The notes below the pieces were generated by a model that made no database searches, was not told the origin of the DNA, and worked only from the letters and a program-made list of their open reading frames with translations. A stretch of DNA of 64,000 nucleotides from Linyphia triangularis (Eukaryota; Arthropoda; Arachnida; Araneae; Linyphiidae): positions 51,565,214 through 51,629,213 of the forward strand of contig OZ021732.1 of assembly GCA_963978545.1 (NCBI GenBank), in the 5' to 3' direction. The position numbers and the translations under genes are program-made. This document shows, piece by piece, positions 34,328 to 53,078 of the stretch (position 1 is its first letter; every line of letters begins with the position of its first letter).

Positions 34328-36217
34328 TAAACCTTCTAAGTAAATAAAGTTGAACTTGATACAAAAACGACGGTAACAATCGACTGGCAAAAAAATATAT
34401 ACTTTTTTTTTTTTTTTTTTTTGTGAAATTTCCTAAAGTCAAACAACTTTTTGGGAAAAAAAAAAGTTTCAATTTTAAACAATTATACTGTATTGACAAT
34501 AACAGGCGGATTTTTAATTTTTTTTTAAAGCGGCATTTAAAGTAATTAAATAAATTGCTTCAAAATTTAAATTATATTTTATAAACTTAGCCACAATATT
34601 AACATTTTTGGCGTTCCTCATCGATTGACCTACGCGGCGAAATCGATTCACACACCGACACACATCACGTCTATAACATCAACGGAAGTCTTGATGAAAG
34701 CCCCCATTACAACAACGCAAATCTCGGCAGTTATAGCATCAGCACCAAAATGGATGCGCAAATGTCGGAAAAAGCATCTGTTAAATCCTGAAATCAGCGT
34801 AACCTAAGGCGAAAATGACTATCACTTCAATGTAAATATAAACGATAGTGCCTTCCATACCGATGTAAATCTCGCAATGGGTATATTACATCAGCGTAAT
34901 ACGTGGCAAATATGACAGTCACAACACCTTAAATCTCGGCGATAACCCGGCATATAAGCCTAAATCTCGGCAATAGCGGCCATTGTATCGACGTAACAAT
35001 CAATGAAATTAACAATCACACACTAACATAAATATTTATGATAGAATCAAACATTAAAGAAAGCAGTGATAAAAGTGGTCATTTTACCGGAGGTTTTGGG
35101 AATTCTGAATGCAGGCAAGGATCCAAGGCGATCAGACTCATAAGCAAGTACATGACACATGCATCCCCTAGAAATTTTAATGTGGATTTGCATCGATCTC
35201 AGGAAATTTTGGTCAAAAATGATGAAATCGGCACATCCGCAGAACTATATCATGTGTGATTTTTAGTGTGGATTTCATTCCCTATATATTAAATCAAAGA
35301 AACAAAAGCTTGCTTGCACAACACTGTCTTGTTTCTCACACAAGTAACTCCACTTCGGAGCTTTGCTTATATTATATTGATAAGTGATGTGTGGATGCAA
35401 AATGTCCATACAATACGCTCTCCTATTTCGTGATTTTCAGTACCTCGTGATGGACTTGGGAAAATAACAAGGATTTCTTATACTTAAATACTACAAATAC
35501 CTTGGCAAAGTTAGGCGACTTTTTTAACATTAGAAGAAAACGAGACGTTATCAGGCCATTTAAACTGTGCAAAAGTAGATGCCCCATTGGCTAAGTGGCA
35601 ATCCTCAATCGCTAAAGGTATAATTTAATCGGTATTTTTACGCAAATATCAATTTTCAATTGAAAAAGAAAACTGTCTGTATTGATGGCAATTTCTTCCA
35701 GCGTTCACGGCAAATTCATTTTTATCAACAAAGGTAAATCAAGGCAAAACAGTTTGATATTTGAGAATATATAGTGTATGTTGCCTTGCACGACAAAAGA
35801 TAAAACGTAGGAACCAAACAGGTAGGCGAAAACAACCGTGTTTGATGTCGAAAATAACAATCGCCCGTGCGCTGTTACCAGGGAGATACTATCATTGGAC
35901 TATAAAAACGACCACTCGATCCATGAATATAAAGTAAAATTAACCCCTATTTCGAAAACGTTTGCTCTTTGCACCTGCTTATAAATATCACCGTTTTGAT
36001 AAAACTGCATTAGTACTCAAAAGGAGATTTTTTTTTTTGTTCGTCTTACTATCGGACTGTAATTTCATAAAAAATAGTCGCCTTAGCCCAAAAATAGTTG
36101 AAGGTTTTGTTTAAAATAGTCGTTTTAGGCCCTTTTTTCATTGAAATAGTAGCCATAGTCGCCTGGCCACTAAAATAGTCGCTTTAGTATCCTTTTTAGT
36201 CGCCTGTGGCAGCCCTG
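33903..36217. mobile_element. DNA transposon with CAGGGCTGCCAC ends, non-autonomous
   Basis: The ends CAGGGCTGCCAC and GTGGCAGCCCTG are perfect 12-bp inverted repeats, flanked by GAATCA on both sides (33897-33902 and 36218-36223), a 6-bp target-site duplication. Subterminal AAATAGT(A/C)GCC motifs crowd both ends (33935-34035 and 36065-36205). The interior holds A and T runs and a block with repeated AATCTCGGC (34600-35035). No transposase found. The tips resemble hAT-type elements, which usually make 8-bp duplications, though some groups make shorter ones. Confidence 0.8.
34425..35035. repeat. AATCTCGGC-containing block, copy 1
   Basis: Matches 44015-44620 over several hundred bases (AGTCAAACAACTTT, ATTGACAATAACAGGC, AACGGAAGTCT, CGGCGAAAATGACxATCACTT). 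Copy 2 is therefore probably a relic of the same element family. Confidence 0.55.
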
Positions 36218-36223
36218 GAATCA

Positions 36224-39200
36224 CTAGCAGAATACTCGTGCTTCGCTACAAAATTTTAACATGTGCAATATTTTAGCCAGCTGTGATGCCCAGCATTGTG
36301 GAAATCCGTCATTGGTTTATAGGCTCCAATTTTTGGAGCTTCACTCGCAGGAAGGTTCATCGCAACGCAAAATCAAGCTCTCTTTGCTCGATGAAAGGTT
36401 CATTGCTGCGTAAGCATAAGGTCGCTTCATGCACTAAAAACTGATTGCTACGTAAAGCCTTAATATTAGAAGCCCCTCCCTTGTCGAGAAACAATAAAAA
36501 AAATTCTGCGTTAATAACTATAATACAACACCTCTAGGACCATTAAAAGTTGATTTTTGTGAAAACATTAATTAAAAATTCATTAAAAAACAAATTAAAA
36601 TTTTAACGTTCTTTTTGTCAAAAGTCCAATTAGAAGGTCAAAACTAATTTGTGTTGAAAATTTCAGAAATGTAGCCCAATTAGAAATAGTTTAATAAAAT
36701 ATTTGCTAATTAACTAATTAAAAAACAAATAAAATTTCAAAATTCTGTTTTTTCAAAAGTCCTATTTGAAGGCCAAAACTACTTATGTTGAAAATTTTAG
36801 AGCTGTAGCCTTATATTAGAAATCATTTTGTAAAATATTTATTAATTAATTAAAAATGAACTAATTAAAAATTTAAAATTCTGTTTTCTAAAAGTCCAAT
36901 CAAAAGGCAAAACTACTTATGATGAAAATTTCAGAGCTGTAGCCTGATTAGAAATCGTTTTGTAAAATATATATTAATTAAAAACTAACTAAATAAAAAT
37001 TTAAAATTCTGTATTTTAAGACCAATTAGAAGGCTAAAACTACTTATGTTGCAAATTTCGGAACTGTAGCCCTAATAGAAGTCGTTTTGTAAAAAATTTT
37101 GTTAAATAAGAAAATTAATTAAAAAATATTAACTAAAATTTTAACATTGTTTTCAAAAGTCCAATTAGAAGGCTAAAACTACTTATGTTGAAAATTTCAG
37201 AGTTGTATCTCTATTTGAAGTCACTTGTAAAAAATAAATTAAAAAAGAACTAATTAAAATTTTAACATTCTGTTTGACATACATAAAATTAGGAAGCCAA
37301 ACTTCTTATGTTGAAAATTTCAGAGCTCTACTCCAATTTCAAGTAGGTTTCTATAGACAGGGTTCCCACTCTTATTGAAGAAAAAAATTCAAGGACTTTC
37401 AAGGACCTTTTTAAGAAAATTCAAGGACCTTTTTAAAAAATTTTTAAGGACCATAATTTTAAATACATCAGACGTAAAACTACAAAACGGAGATTATCGG
37501 TGGTCAGGGGTGTAGTGGAGTGGGAACATAAGGCAACGGCAATCCTTTATCTTTTTAGAAGACGGAACGACGTTCCCTCATCTAAAATTTTTTTAATTTG
37601 TATTTTTTTTCTCTTTACGTAATACTGAACTCAAAGCCAAGTAAGCAAACAAAAAAGTCATTTCGTGGGAACTTGCTTTCGTCTGGGATCCACAACTTCA
37701 GGGCTGAGCAGGCAAGTTCTAGTTTTTGTAAAACACTTGAAAGGGGCGAGGCAACCCACATATGGCCATTTCTCCTTCATTAGAAATGAACTGACAGATA
37801 TGTTTACATCTAGCTACGATCCATCCAATAGCAATTATCCTCTTCAACGAATGATCTGTATTTGTGGAAGAATTCCAGACGTCAAATTTGTATGGTTCGT
37901 CGTATATACAGTCTAAAACTTCCATACACAAATTCACGCCAAATATCTACATTTTTAAAGAACAAAACTGTGACCTAGCACATTCAGTTCTTTGCGCTCT
38001 TTCCTTGAAGAATATTTCGCCTCCTCTAATTTTTACTGGAACGCTAACTGATTTATCAACAAAAGTTATGTAATTTTTTTTTTTTTTTAATTTTATGTCA
38101 CAGATTTAATAAAATTATTTGTAAACCTCTCAACGTACCTAAGAAATAAATTCATTCAAGAGGAAAAAACAAATCACAATAAAAAATGGGATATTTTACA
38201 ATCAAAAAAAGTTAAGCAAACCTGTGGTTCTGACGGAATAAACAGGTAAGTGCTAAAAATCAAGATAAGTAAGAGCAGAATGTTGATATTTTGTATTAGC
38301 TTTTAAGGTGTTTTGAGATCACGGAATTATGTATTTATATTTTGTCAGATATTGGGAAATATTTATTTTATTCCCAGATATTGGGAAAATCAAACTGATA
38401 ACTTGTTTGAACATGAAAAAATATGTTCAAAATAGTATTGATATTTAAATCCTTTATATTAACTTCGCTTTTGAATATTTGTGAATTTGAATATGTTTAG
38501 TTCAACACATAAAATGTTGCTTGAATGTACAGTAAAGAGACTGGCTTCAATCAAGCGCTCCGCTACATTGTTTCGACAGAACTGAACAGTTGTTAACTTT
38601 GTTTCACTTAAACTTGGCAGTTCTGATAATGCTACATTAGCCGAACTGCAGCCCTTCACAACCCAGGGTTGCAAAGGAGTTCCAATGCTTGCGCTAAGAG
38701 CAAATGACTACTAATAAAAGTAATACGTAGCAAAAATCAGTAATTTTAATAATATGTATTTTATTAAATTCTTACAAAAATAATTTTATTACAATTTTTT
38801 ATTAAAAAAAAAAATGAATCTGTGGGTTCCTTAATAAAAGCTGACTTAAAATAATGTTATTTAGTGCAGAAAACGCTACGATTTTAATAATGTGCACCCT
38901 TACCATTTTTGGAGTGTTTTCTACACCCATTTTCATTCTAAGGGGCACCAAAACTCATTCTTGCACACATAGCATTTTACTCCTAGGCTGGTCCTGTATA
39001 TTTGATTTTCCTTAATATAAAAGTGCTAATGGTTTTGTAAATGGGTATAATACATTGAAATTGGGCTGTGAGGAAGTAGAAAAGCCGTTCAGATGTACTT
39101 TAAAATGCAAAATTAAATTTCTTTCCGGTTTGAGAATGGGAAAGTTTTACACTTACAGTTATTTCAGAATTTATTCCTAAAATGTAGCAGCAGTTCTTTA

Positions 39201-40279
39201 AAAAAAATCATACAGTGGCAGCAATAAGGGGAGGAAATTTCCATGATCTTTTTAAAATCTAGTGTTTTTGTTGGCCATATCATATATATTTTGCAGTTTG
39301 CTTTCTCCTCCGATTTATACCCATTTTTGACTATTATTGTCACCTAACCGTCACCACTGTCGGGATAGCAAAATTGAACTGAATAAGATAAAAAAAAAAC
39401 CAAGAATATCCTAAACAAATCTGGCAAGTAATGAGTCTACATTGAAATATTCCGCTTAAAATTAGAGTTGATTGAGATAGTACACAAATTAATATTTTAT
39501 CAAAATTTTTTAAATCGACTGATGGATTTGAATTTTCCAATTATTTTATTAAAGGAGCAAATTTGGAAAAGGAAAGGAAGGATCTATCAAGAAAGAGGAA
39601 CTTCTCTACATTTCAATCAACTTCTGCAATAATCACAATCTTTTTCATTCATTTTGAAAACAGATTTCGAGGAGCTACAGAATCTGGGAATTTAACCGAA
39701 CCCATTGCATGTAAGGCATCTCTGACATTTTGGAAAAAATGTTTAAAAATTTGCGTTAATAATATGTTTGAAAATGTGTTATAATCCCTTATAAAGTGTT
39801 AAACAATCTTTTAAAATGAGTTGTGCAAAGCAAATTATTTAAAATCCATATAACTTAATAGTTTCAAAAAATTATTTGTATAAAAGAATAAGTCGAAACA
39901 CGCAATTATTATTTTTTTTTTTTTTTTAATTTTTAGAGGTGCTTGTGAGCTATTTTGAGATTATTAAAGTAATATTAACAAAACTATTTAAAGTTGTCAT
40001 TTTCACTCTATCCCCCCCCCCCCAACCCCCCACACACAGAAATATATATATGTTTGTAAAGACGCAACATAGCATTCCCACACCTTTTTATTTTACACTA
40101 CACCACTGTTGTTGGTCACTTAAAAATTCAAGGACTTTCAAGGACCTTATCCTTTTTTCAAGGACTTTCAAGGACCAAATTTCATCAAAAAAAATTTAAG
40201 GACTTTCCAGGACTTTCAAGGACCGTGGGAACCCTGATAGATCCACAGACAGACGCACAGCTTGTTTTATTATTATAGA
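36224..40279 (-). mobile_element. Helitron (family A), split by a DNA transposon
   Basis: On the minus strand it starts TCTATAATAATAAAAC (40279 downward) and ends CTAG at 36224, with flanking A and T. The tail before CTAG is TAGCGAAGCACGAGTATTCTG. The interior has the same degenerate 140-bp units as 11412-12690. It is interrupted at 37358-40236; removing that leaves about 1.2 kb, the size of the other copy. Its CTAG end sits directly against the GAATCA duplication of the neighbouring element. The tip and flank ATTATTATAGATCAACAT are tandemly duplicated at 40272-40306. Confidence 0.8.
37358..40236. mobile_element. DNA transposon with CAGGGTTCCCAC ends
   Basis: Perfect 12-bp inverted ends CAGGGTTCCCAC / GTGGGAACCCTG, with ATAGA on both sides (37353-37357 and 40237-40241), a 5-bp target-site duplication. 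Both ends carry TTCAAGGACTTTCAAGGACC motifs, but in the same orientation rather than inverted. The interior, 2.7 kb, has short open frames (37598-38073 plus and 38459-38674 minus) that I do not recognise; transposase is not evident. Probably hAT-like from its tips. Confidence 0.8.
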
Positions 40280-41204
40280 TCAACATATTATTATAGATCA
40301 ACATAAAATAAAAAATTTCTTGTTTTGCTGAAAATAAAAAAAAGTAGCTATAATAGTTAAATTTTAATGTAAAGAATGTGTATTATTGTAAAAGAAATAT
40401 AAATTCACATACTTTTTAAAAATATTTTATCCGCTAAGAAATGTAAACATAATTTTTTTCTTCGTTTGACATGTTCTTCGACCATATGCGCTTGTTGTAA
40501 CAAGGATGAGTTTGGAAAAAAAATCAAAAAGCTGAAAACAAAAATCCAAAAATGTTATGTGTAAAACCGAGGCCGTGCGCGAAAAACCAAGTATCTTGCT
40601 AGATGCTCAGTTTCACGAGAGGAGTTAATTGTATCAGGCCCGAAACAACCAGATCGTGACGTCACAGCGCAAACCCATCACAAATCACTACTTAGGTAAG
40701 AATTCATACGAAAATGGATGAAGACGCATCAAAGTTGGAATATTTACAATGCCTAACTACATAATCTATTCTAAATTTAAGTATAGGAATAAATTTAAAA
40801 TTTTTATAATTTTAGGGAATAAATTTAAAAAATTAATTTATTCAAAAGCTTGTTGTTTCATAACTGATTGGTGGTTACACTGAAATAATTTCAGTTTAAT
40901 TTTTCTTAAAAAATAAAATACAAAAACATTATTATTTAAAAAAAAAATATTTAAATAATTTTGTTCTTCAATAAATAATCTTTTATTTAAAACCTGAAAT
41001 TCCTTTACGAAGAAATTGAACATTTACCCACAAATTCTTCCCTTTAAGAGACTAATTATATAAAAATATCTTTAATATTTAAGAAACTTCTCTTATTTAG
41101 ATTTAAAGCAAAACATAGTTTATATAATTTAGTAACTTAATTTTAAAGTAGGTTAACTAAAATATATATATATAATCATACAGAAAGAGTGGCTAGTTTT
41201 CTTT

Positions 41205-41546
41205 TCATACTTTGAGATTTCACTTTGTCATTATGAATTTTGACATAATTTTTTTAATGTATGTTAATGCTAAACTTGAAGTTTTCCAAAATAATTGTAT
41301 TAGAAGAATCCTTAAAATCTTTTGGCCTGTTAAAATTATTAATGAAGCAATTTTAGAAAGGGCAGACATTACTTCAAAGAAGAAATCGTTAAAAGTAGGT
41401 GGCGATGGGCAGGTCTGGTATTAAGAATGCCAAAAGCTAACACGCGTTTCTCTCTCCTGGGCTCCTTATGGCAAGAGGAGAAGAGGAAGGGAACAACTTG
41501 GTCAAATGTAATCAGACCTAAAAAAGGATCGCTTAAATGGTCTAGG
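41205..41546 (+). pseudogene. LINE reverse-transcriptase C-terminal fragment, 5' piece
   Basis: Two overlapping frames read LEVFQNNCIRRILKIFWP...INEAILERA and then LRMPKANTRFSLLGSLW...KRKGTTWSNVI. These match the conserved C-terminal tail of CR1/RTE-like LINE polymerases (F-x-x-x-C-L-R-R-I-L ... G-H-V-x-R-M-P ... G-K-R-x-R-G-R-P). There is at least one frameshift near 41420. The fragment is broken at 41546 by a MITE and resumes at 42423. Confidence 0.65.
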
Positions 41547-42422
41547 CAGTGTCCGCCACTAACTTTTAAAGACGGGCCGCGTGACTTATGTTGGAACTTT
41601 CCGCGGGCCGTAGATTTATACCGAATACGCCAATAAATATATTGCTTTACGACATATGTTCAATGTTAGAAATGTGATAATTACAAAAGATTTAACAATA
41701 TAAAACAATTTAGAAAACTGAAACAATAATTTAACTTTTTTAAATTAATAAAAAAACAATTGATATTTGATTCTTGTTTCAAATAATTAAAAAAATAGTT
41801 TTCTTTACATTGTGCATTAAAGTCATAAAAGAAATTAATCTTTAGTGACACTATTGCAATGTGACTTGGCCTCATAATCAATTAAGATATTTAAAACATA
41901 CCTCCTAAATCCTTCATTTTAGTCGATGTTAATTACGAGACGATAACGGCCGGTTCGCTTTTCACTATCTACTTTGCGTTTAAAACTAGTCCCCGACACC
42001 ATTATTGCACTGGAGTCATAGAGATCACGATTGTTCTTTTCACGTCAAAACAAAAGAGGCCAGTATGCATTAAAACACCCAACTCCTGCCCATCACAGAG
42101 AAAAAAGCAGAATTCGAATTGTGCCATGCACGAGTCGAGTTGGTTGGGTATCATAAGTAATAAACTAAGCAATGTGAAGGAATGGTCATTGGTAATAATT
42201 CCAACTATTAATTTTTTTTTTCTGGCAGTCTCAGAAAGGATTTTTCAGACTTACTGAAGCGGGCCACTTAATGGAAAACGCAGTTTTTGGTAATAAACAC
42301 ATACTATTGTAGACAAATTAAAATTATTTCCGCAAAATTTGATTTTTGCTCTTCTGTACTACCGGCGGGCCGGAGAAAAAGCTGTCGCGGGCCGGATCCG
42401 GCCCGCCTAGTGGCTGACGCTG
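41547..42422. mobile_element. hAT-like MITE inside the LINE fragment
   Basis: The left tip CAGTGTCCGCCACTAA and the right tip (reverse complement CAGCGTCAGCCACTAGGC) are imperfect inverted repeats, with GGGCCG-rich subterminal sequence at both ends. TAGG flanks both sides (41543-41546 and 42423-42426); a full 8-bp duplication is not visible. The 0.9-kb interior is non-coding. Confidence 0.65.
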
Positions 42423-42490
42423 TAGGAAGCAAGATCACTGGAAAAAGATAGGAAGGTATGGAGTGGTAGGATGGAAACCTTAACAGTGTG
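42423..42490 (+). pseudogene. LINE reverse-transcriptase C-terminal fragment, 3' piece
   Basis: Reads EARSLEKDRKVWSGRMETL and then a stop, which fits the very end of the same LINE protein (the D-R-x-x-W-R-x-x-V-x-x-L tail). It continues the fragment at 41205-41546 across the MITE. Confidence 0.55.
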
Positions 42491-44014
42491 AAGAGCCTAA
42501 TTAAGTAAAAAGGTAATGCTCACTGACAAACAAGATTCTATTCAAATTTTCATCTTCGTTCCACAATCACATTGTCGATCAGGAATGTCAATAAGAAGAT
42601 CCATCTTTTTCAAAACTAGCTCCTTCAAAAGTTGTTTCTGATTTTTGAATTTAAAAATTTTTTCTTCATGTTTAACTCCGATAACTTTTTGAAATTTCTA
42701 GAAAATATGAATAAAAACTAACCAGTATTCTTCAACATTTCTAATACTTTTAGAATATGCGAATACAAATCATCATGCTTTTGGTTTCTTATAGGAAAAT
42801 TTGTTATTTAATATTCGGTAATTATTCCATCATCATACATACATACAAATTTATAGTACAGAATCACACCTTATTCTACAAGCCAACATTTAAGTGGAGT
42901 GAGGGCTTAAACTTGTGATCTTCAGGAAAAATGAAAATTTTAACTCTAGCTGCTTGACAAACACTGCCATACAATGTCAACAATCAGTACTGTTTTTTTA
43001 AGATTCAACGAAGCATTTAGTCAGACGTTACTTAAACGGTAACGAAGAAAAGTATCCATAGAAAGATCTCAAAACAATCCTCGGTACAGATGTAGTATAG
43101 GACATATCTTTGGCGCAACTTTATTTGGCATTTTTTTTTTCTTCCAATTATATGTTGTTTCTGGCGACGGATTTTATTTTAAGTTATATTTTAATTCAGT
43201 TAATTATTTATATTTTAATCTTCTATCAGTTACTGTGTTTTTAATTTCGGCGAATTTTCTAAACGCCAAAAGAAAAGAAAAAATGCTAAATGTTCTACAC
43301 CATCTGTTTTCAATCCTTACAAAAATACACTTGCATCAAAAATGTCATGAACAATAACGAGAAAATTACCCTAAAACAAGGTTAGAATCCTCAGTTCAAA
43401 TATTGAAAATCATTAATAAATATCTACCTAATAAAATCTGACAAGAAAATAGCTTAGGCTTAATATATACATATTTATTACAGTATACAATGAAGATTTC
43501 AAAGACGATTTTTTAGAAATGGCTTTTGAAATAGAATGCAACCGAAATGCATTTGGTGAGTTATACTTTTATATTAACATTTTGAAAAAAATGTACTCAC
43601 CGAAAATATTATAAATAATTTTAATATCCATAAGAAAAAATGAACCATTTACATATGCAAACAAAATCAACAGAACAACAACTCAAAATTTCATAGCTTT
43701 TTGCTGTGACGTCAAACTCGTTTAAAAATTCAGGATTATGGCCTTGTAGAATGAGCATCTAGCAAGACACTTGGTTTTTCGCGCACGGCCTCGGTAAAAC
43801 ACATTTTAAGCTATACTTTAAAAAAAAATTGTGTTTTTCCATGTGCATTTATAACACTGCACTCTCTCTGCCCGTTCGTGAGCAAAAATGGTTTAAAATA
43901 GCGGTACCTAGACGTAGGGATACACTTTGTGCTGTCATCATGCATGGTATAGCTCCATAGTAAAAAAAAAAAAATCAAATCATGTGAGCGATGAAAACCG
44001 GCAAAAGCTTCAAA

Positions 44015-44620
44015 ATTTCAAGAAGTCAAACAACTTTAAGCAATTATAACACATTGACAAACAGGCCAAATTTAATTAAACCCAGTTTTCGAAATTTTTA
44101 AACAACAAATACTAAAAATCTTAAAATCTAAATTTTTATTCATATCGTTAAGCTTGTTCAGTAAAATAAAAAGCAACAAACAATTTTACATACAATTGCA
44201 ATTAAAATAACACATACTATTTAGAAAAATTACAATTGCGACTCCTTTTCAGAATATTTTTATACAAAATGTTAAAAAATTTGAGTAATTCTGTATAGAT
44301 TCAAATCAAACAGCGAAATTTAACCTTAAACAGGCACTAATTACGAATATGGCGGCTATCGCATTAACGGAAGTCTAGATGAATGGCTACAATTCGGTGT
44401 TGAAAATTTCGGTAATAGCTGGTATTGTATTAGCATAGCGTAAACCTCGGCGAAAATGACCATCACTTTAACAAAAGTATTGTAAGCAATATGGCTTAAA
44501 ATCCCGGCGAAAATCTAGGTATCGGTAAAAACGAACATCGCAACAACGTGCATATCGGTGATAACGTCCACAATATCAGCACAAATCTCGGTAATACCCT
44601 ACTAACCATCTTTGTCACAG
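44015..44620. repeat. AATCTCGG-containing block, copy 2
   Basis: Homologous to 34425-35035; it shares ACGGAAGTCT, CGGCGAAAATGACCATCACTT and repeated ATCTCGG/ATATCGGTGATAA. It leads directly into the satellite. Confidence 0.5.
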
Positions 44621-44639
44621 TTACGTCACTGCAACGAAG

Positions 44640-45695
44640 TTTTTCGTCGCAAAGATCACGGTCACAATGTGACTTGCATGGGATATCGCAGCGATGTCGC
44701 AAAAGTTCACGTCACTTTCGACTTCCATGTGATATCGCAGCGACATCACACTGTGACGAAGTCGTGATGTTACTTTGTGATATGGCAGCGACATCCAGTG
44801 ATATCCCAAAATAATTTTATATAATGAAAATCACAAATAAGTCATTTTGTGACATGTATGTGATATAAGACGTAATTTTGCGATATCACAGGGATACACA
44901 GGGATATCACATTTTAACATTTATGCTATTTTTGTGGTATCAGTGTGATCTCTATGTGATTTTGGGGACATCTATGTGATTTTATCAACGAATCTCACGT
45001 CACTGCTATATCACATTGTGATCAGTATGCGATCTTAGTGACTTTGGCGACATCTATGTGATTTATGCGATTTTAGCAACGAAAGCTTTGTCGCTGCGAT
45101 GTCACATTGTGATCTGTATGTGATCTTAGTGACTTTGGCGACATCCATGTGATTTATGCGATTTTCGTAACGAAAACTTTGTCACTGCGATATCACATTG
45201 TGATCTGTATGTGATCTTAGTGATTTTGGCGACATCCATGTGATTTATGCGATTTTCGCAACGAAAGCTTTGTCACTGCGATATCACATTGTGATCTGTA
45301 TGTGATCTTAGTGATTTTGGCGACATCCATGTGATTTATGCGATTTTCGCAACGAAAACTTTGTCACTGAGATATCACATTGTGATCTGTATGTGATCTT
45401 AGTGACTTTGGCGACATCCATGTGATTTATGCGATTTTCGCAACGAAAACTTTGTCACTGCGATATCACATTGTGATCTGTATGTGATCTTAGTGATTTT
45501 GGCGACATCCATGTGATTTATGCGATTTTCGCAACGAAAGCTTTGTCACTGCGATATCACATTGTGATCTGTATGTGATCTTAGTGATTTTGGCGACATC
45601 CATGTGATTTATGCGATTTTCGCAACGAAAGCTTTGTCACTGCGATATCACATTGTGATCTGTATGTGATCTTAGTGATTTTGACGACATTTACA
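44640..45695. repeat. 91-bp satellite rich in GTGAT/ATCAC palindromes
   Basis: From about 45000 to 45695 a 91-bp unit repeats almost perfectly (TATCACATTGTGATCTG near 45191, 45282, 45373, 45464, 45555, 45646). Each unit contains GATATCACATTGTGATCTG, TTTTGGCGACATCCATGTGA and GCGATTTTCGCAACGAAA. 44640-44990 holds more diverged relatives. The predicted peptides are repeat by-products. Confidence 0.85.
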
Positions 45696-45770
45696 TTACC
45701 CATTTACATTTCCACCAGCATTCAATTGAAATTGCCAAATTATGAAAATTGTGGAATTCAGCTTTAGTTT

Positions 45771-45920
45771 GTCGGGAAAACTGCAGATATTGAAAGAACA
45801 TTTTCTATTGTTAGTAAAATTTGGAATTCTGAGAAGGCACAACTTTCTGCAATTACTCTGAAATCTTTGTTAATAACTAAAATTAACTTGTCATATTTCT
45901 GCAGAGTTTCTGGATTATAG
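45771..45920 (+). pseudogene. hAT transposase C-terminal remnant
   Basis: A 49-codon frame to a stop reads DIERTFSIVSKIWNSEKAQL then SAITLKSLLITKINL. This fits the hAT dimerisation region (E-R-x-F-S ... N-x-L ... L-x-x-K-x-N), where transposase subunits meet. The upstream frame has a stop just before it (TAG at 45765), and nothing else of the protein is recognisable. Confidence 0.6.
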
Positions 45921-46325
45921 CCTCAAAAAAATATATTAAGTATGGTTGAAAGCTAATAAAAAAGTTAAATAAACCTATGAATTACAATGTATATTGTATA
46001 TCTTCCGAAAAAACCGCAAACATTGAAGATTTTAGAATTGTGTGTTCCGAACTCCATAAATAAATACGTAAAAAAAATTATCCCTTTCCCATAGCAGAGA
46101 CATGTCCTGATTTTTTAATCAGAAAAATCTGATCGTATTAGATATGACTCGTGTCTTTTAAACTATATATATATATATTGATGATATTTATTTCCCATCT
46201 CTTTATTACTTTAAAATTTTGCATTTTCCCCTATTTAGTCCCCCAGTTATAACTAGATGGCGCCACTAGAGGCATGATCTCCTGAATTACTTCAGAAGTT
46301 AATTAGTTTTCGTTTTTATTCGCAA
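45921..46325. other. Unassigned spacer
   Basis: No gene. Contains the small inverted repeat ATCAGAAAAATCTGAT (46120-46136). Confidence 0.4.
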
Positions 46326-50290
<3,965 letters not shown>

Positions 50291-50299
50291 ACTACCAAT

Positions 50300-50490
50300 C
50301 TGTTTGGTTGGTTTATACGCTCAATGACCTATTTTTATGCACAATGACGGCTAAATACGACGGGACCTACAGCTTAACGTGGATTCCGAACCACAACGAA
50401 CATCTCTGCTTAATCCGGGATTCGGATCCAGCACCTTTTGGCATGTGTGACCAGAGAACTAACCACACAGCCATCAGATGGGCACCAACC
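50300..50490 (-). repeat. tRNA-derived SINE candidate
   Basis: On the minus strand TGGCTGTGTGGTTAG (50459-50473) resembles a polymerase III A box, and GGATCCGAATCC (50418-50429) a B box, about 30 bases apart, as in tRNA heads. The sequence before and after is not a full tRNA cloverleaf. A 90-codon frame on the plus strand (50308-50580) crosses it and is probably incidental. Confidence 0.4.

Positions 50491-53078
<2,588 letters not shown>

Larger units (their letters stand above)
40568..43793. mobile_element. DNA transposon with 42-bp GC-rich inverted repeats
   Basis: 40568-40609 and 43752-43793 are inverted copies with one mismatch (CGAGGCCGTGCGCGAAAAAC ... GCTAGATGCTCA). The flank GTAAAAC occurs on both sides (40561-40567 and 43794-43800), a 7-bp duplication; reading the tips as CCGAGG would make it 5 bp. 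TGACGTCA lies at 40657 and 43707, at nearly equal distance from each end. The interior is AT-rich and contains a LINE fragment split by a MITE. No transposase recognised, and I cannot assign a superfamily. Confidence 0.8.

Noticed and set aside
34625..34807. 60-codon Thr/Ile-rich frame as a gene
   Set aside because: It lies in a repeated AATCTCGGC block that recurs at 44015-44620 with different frames.
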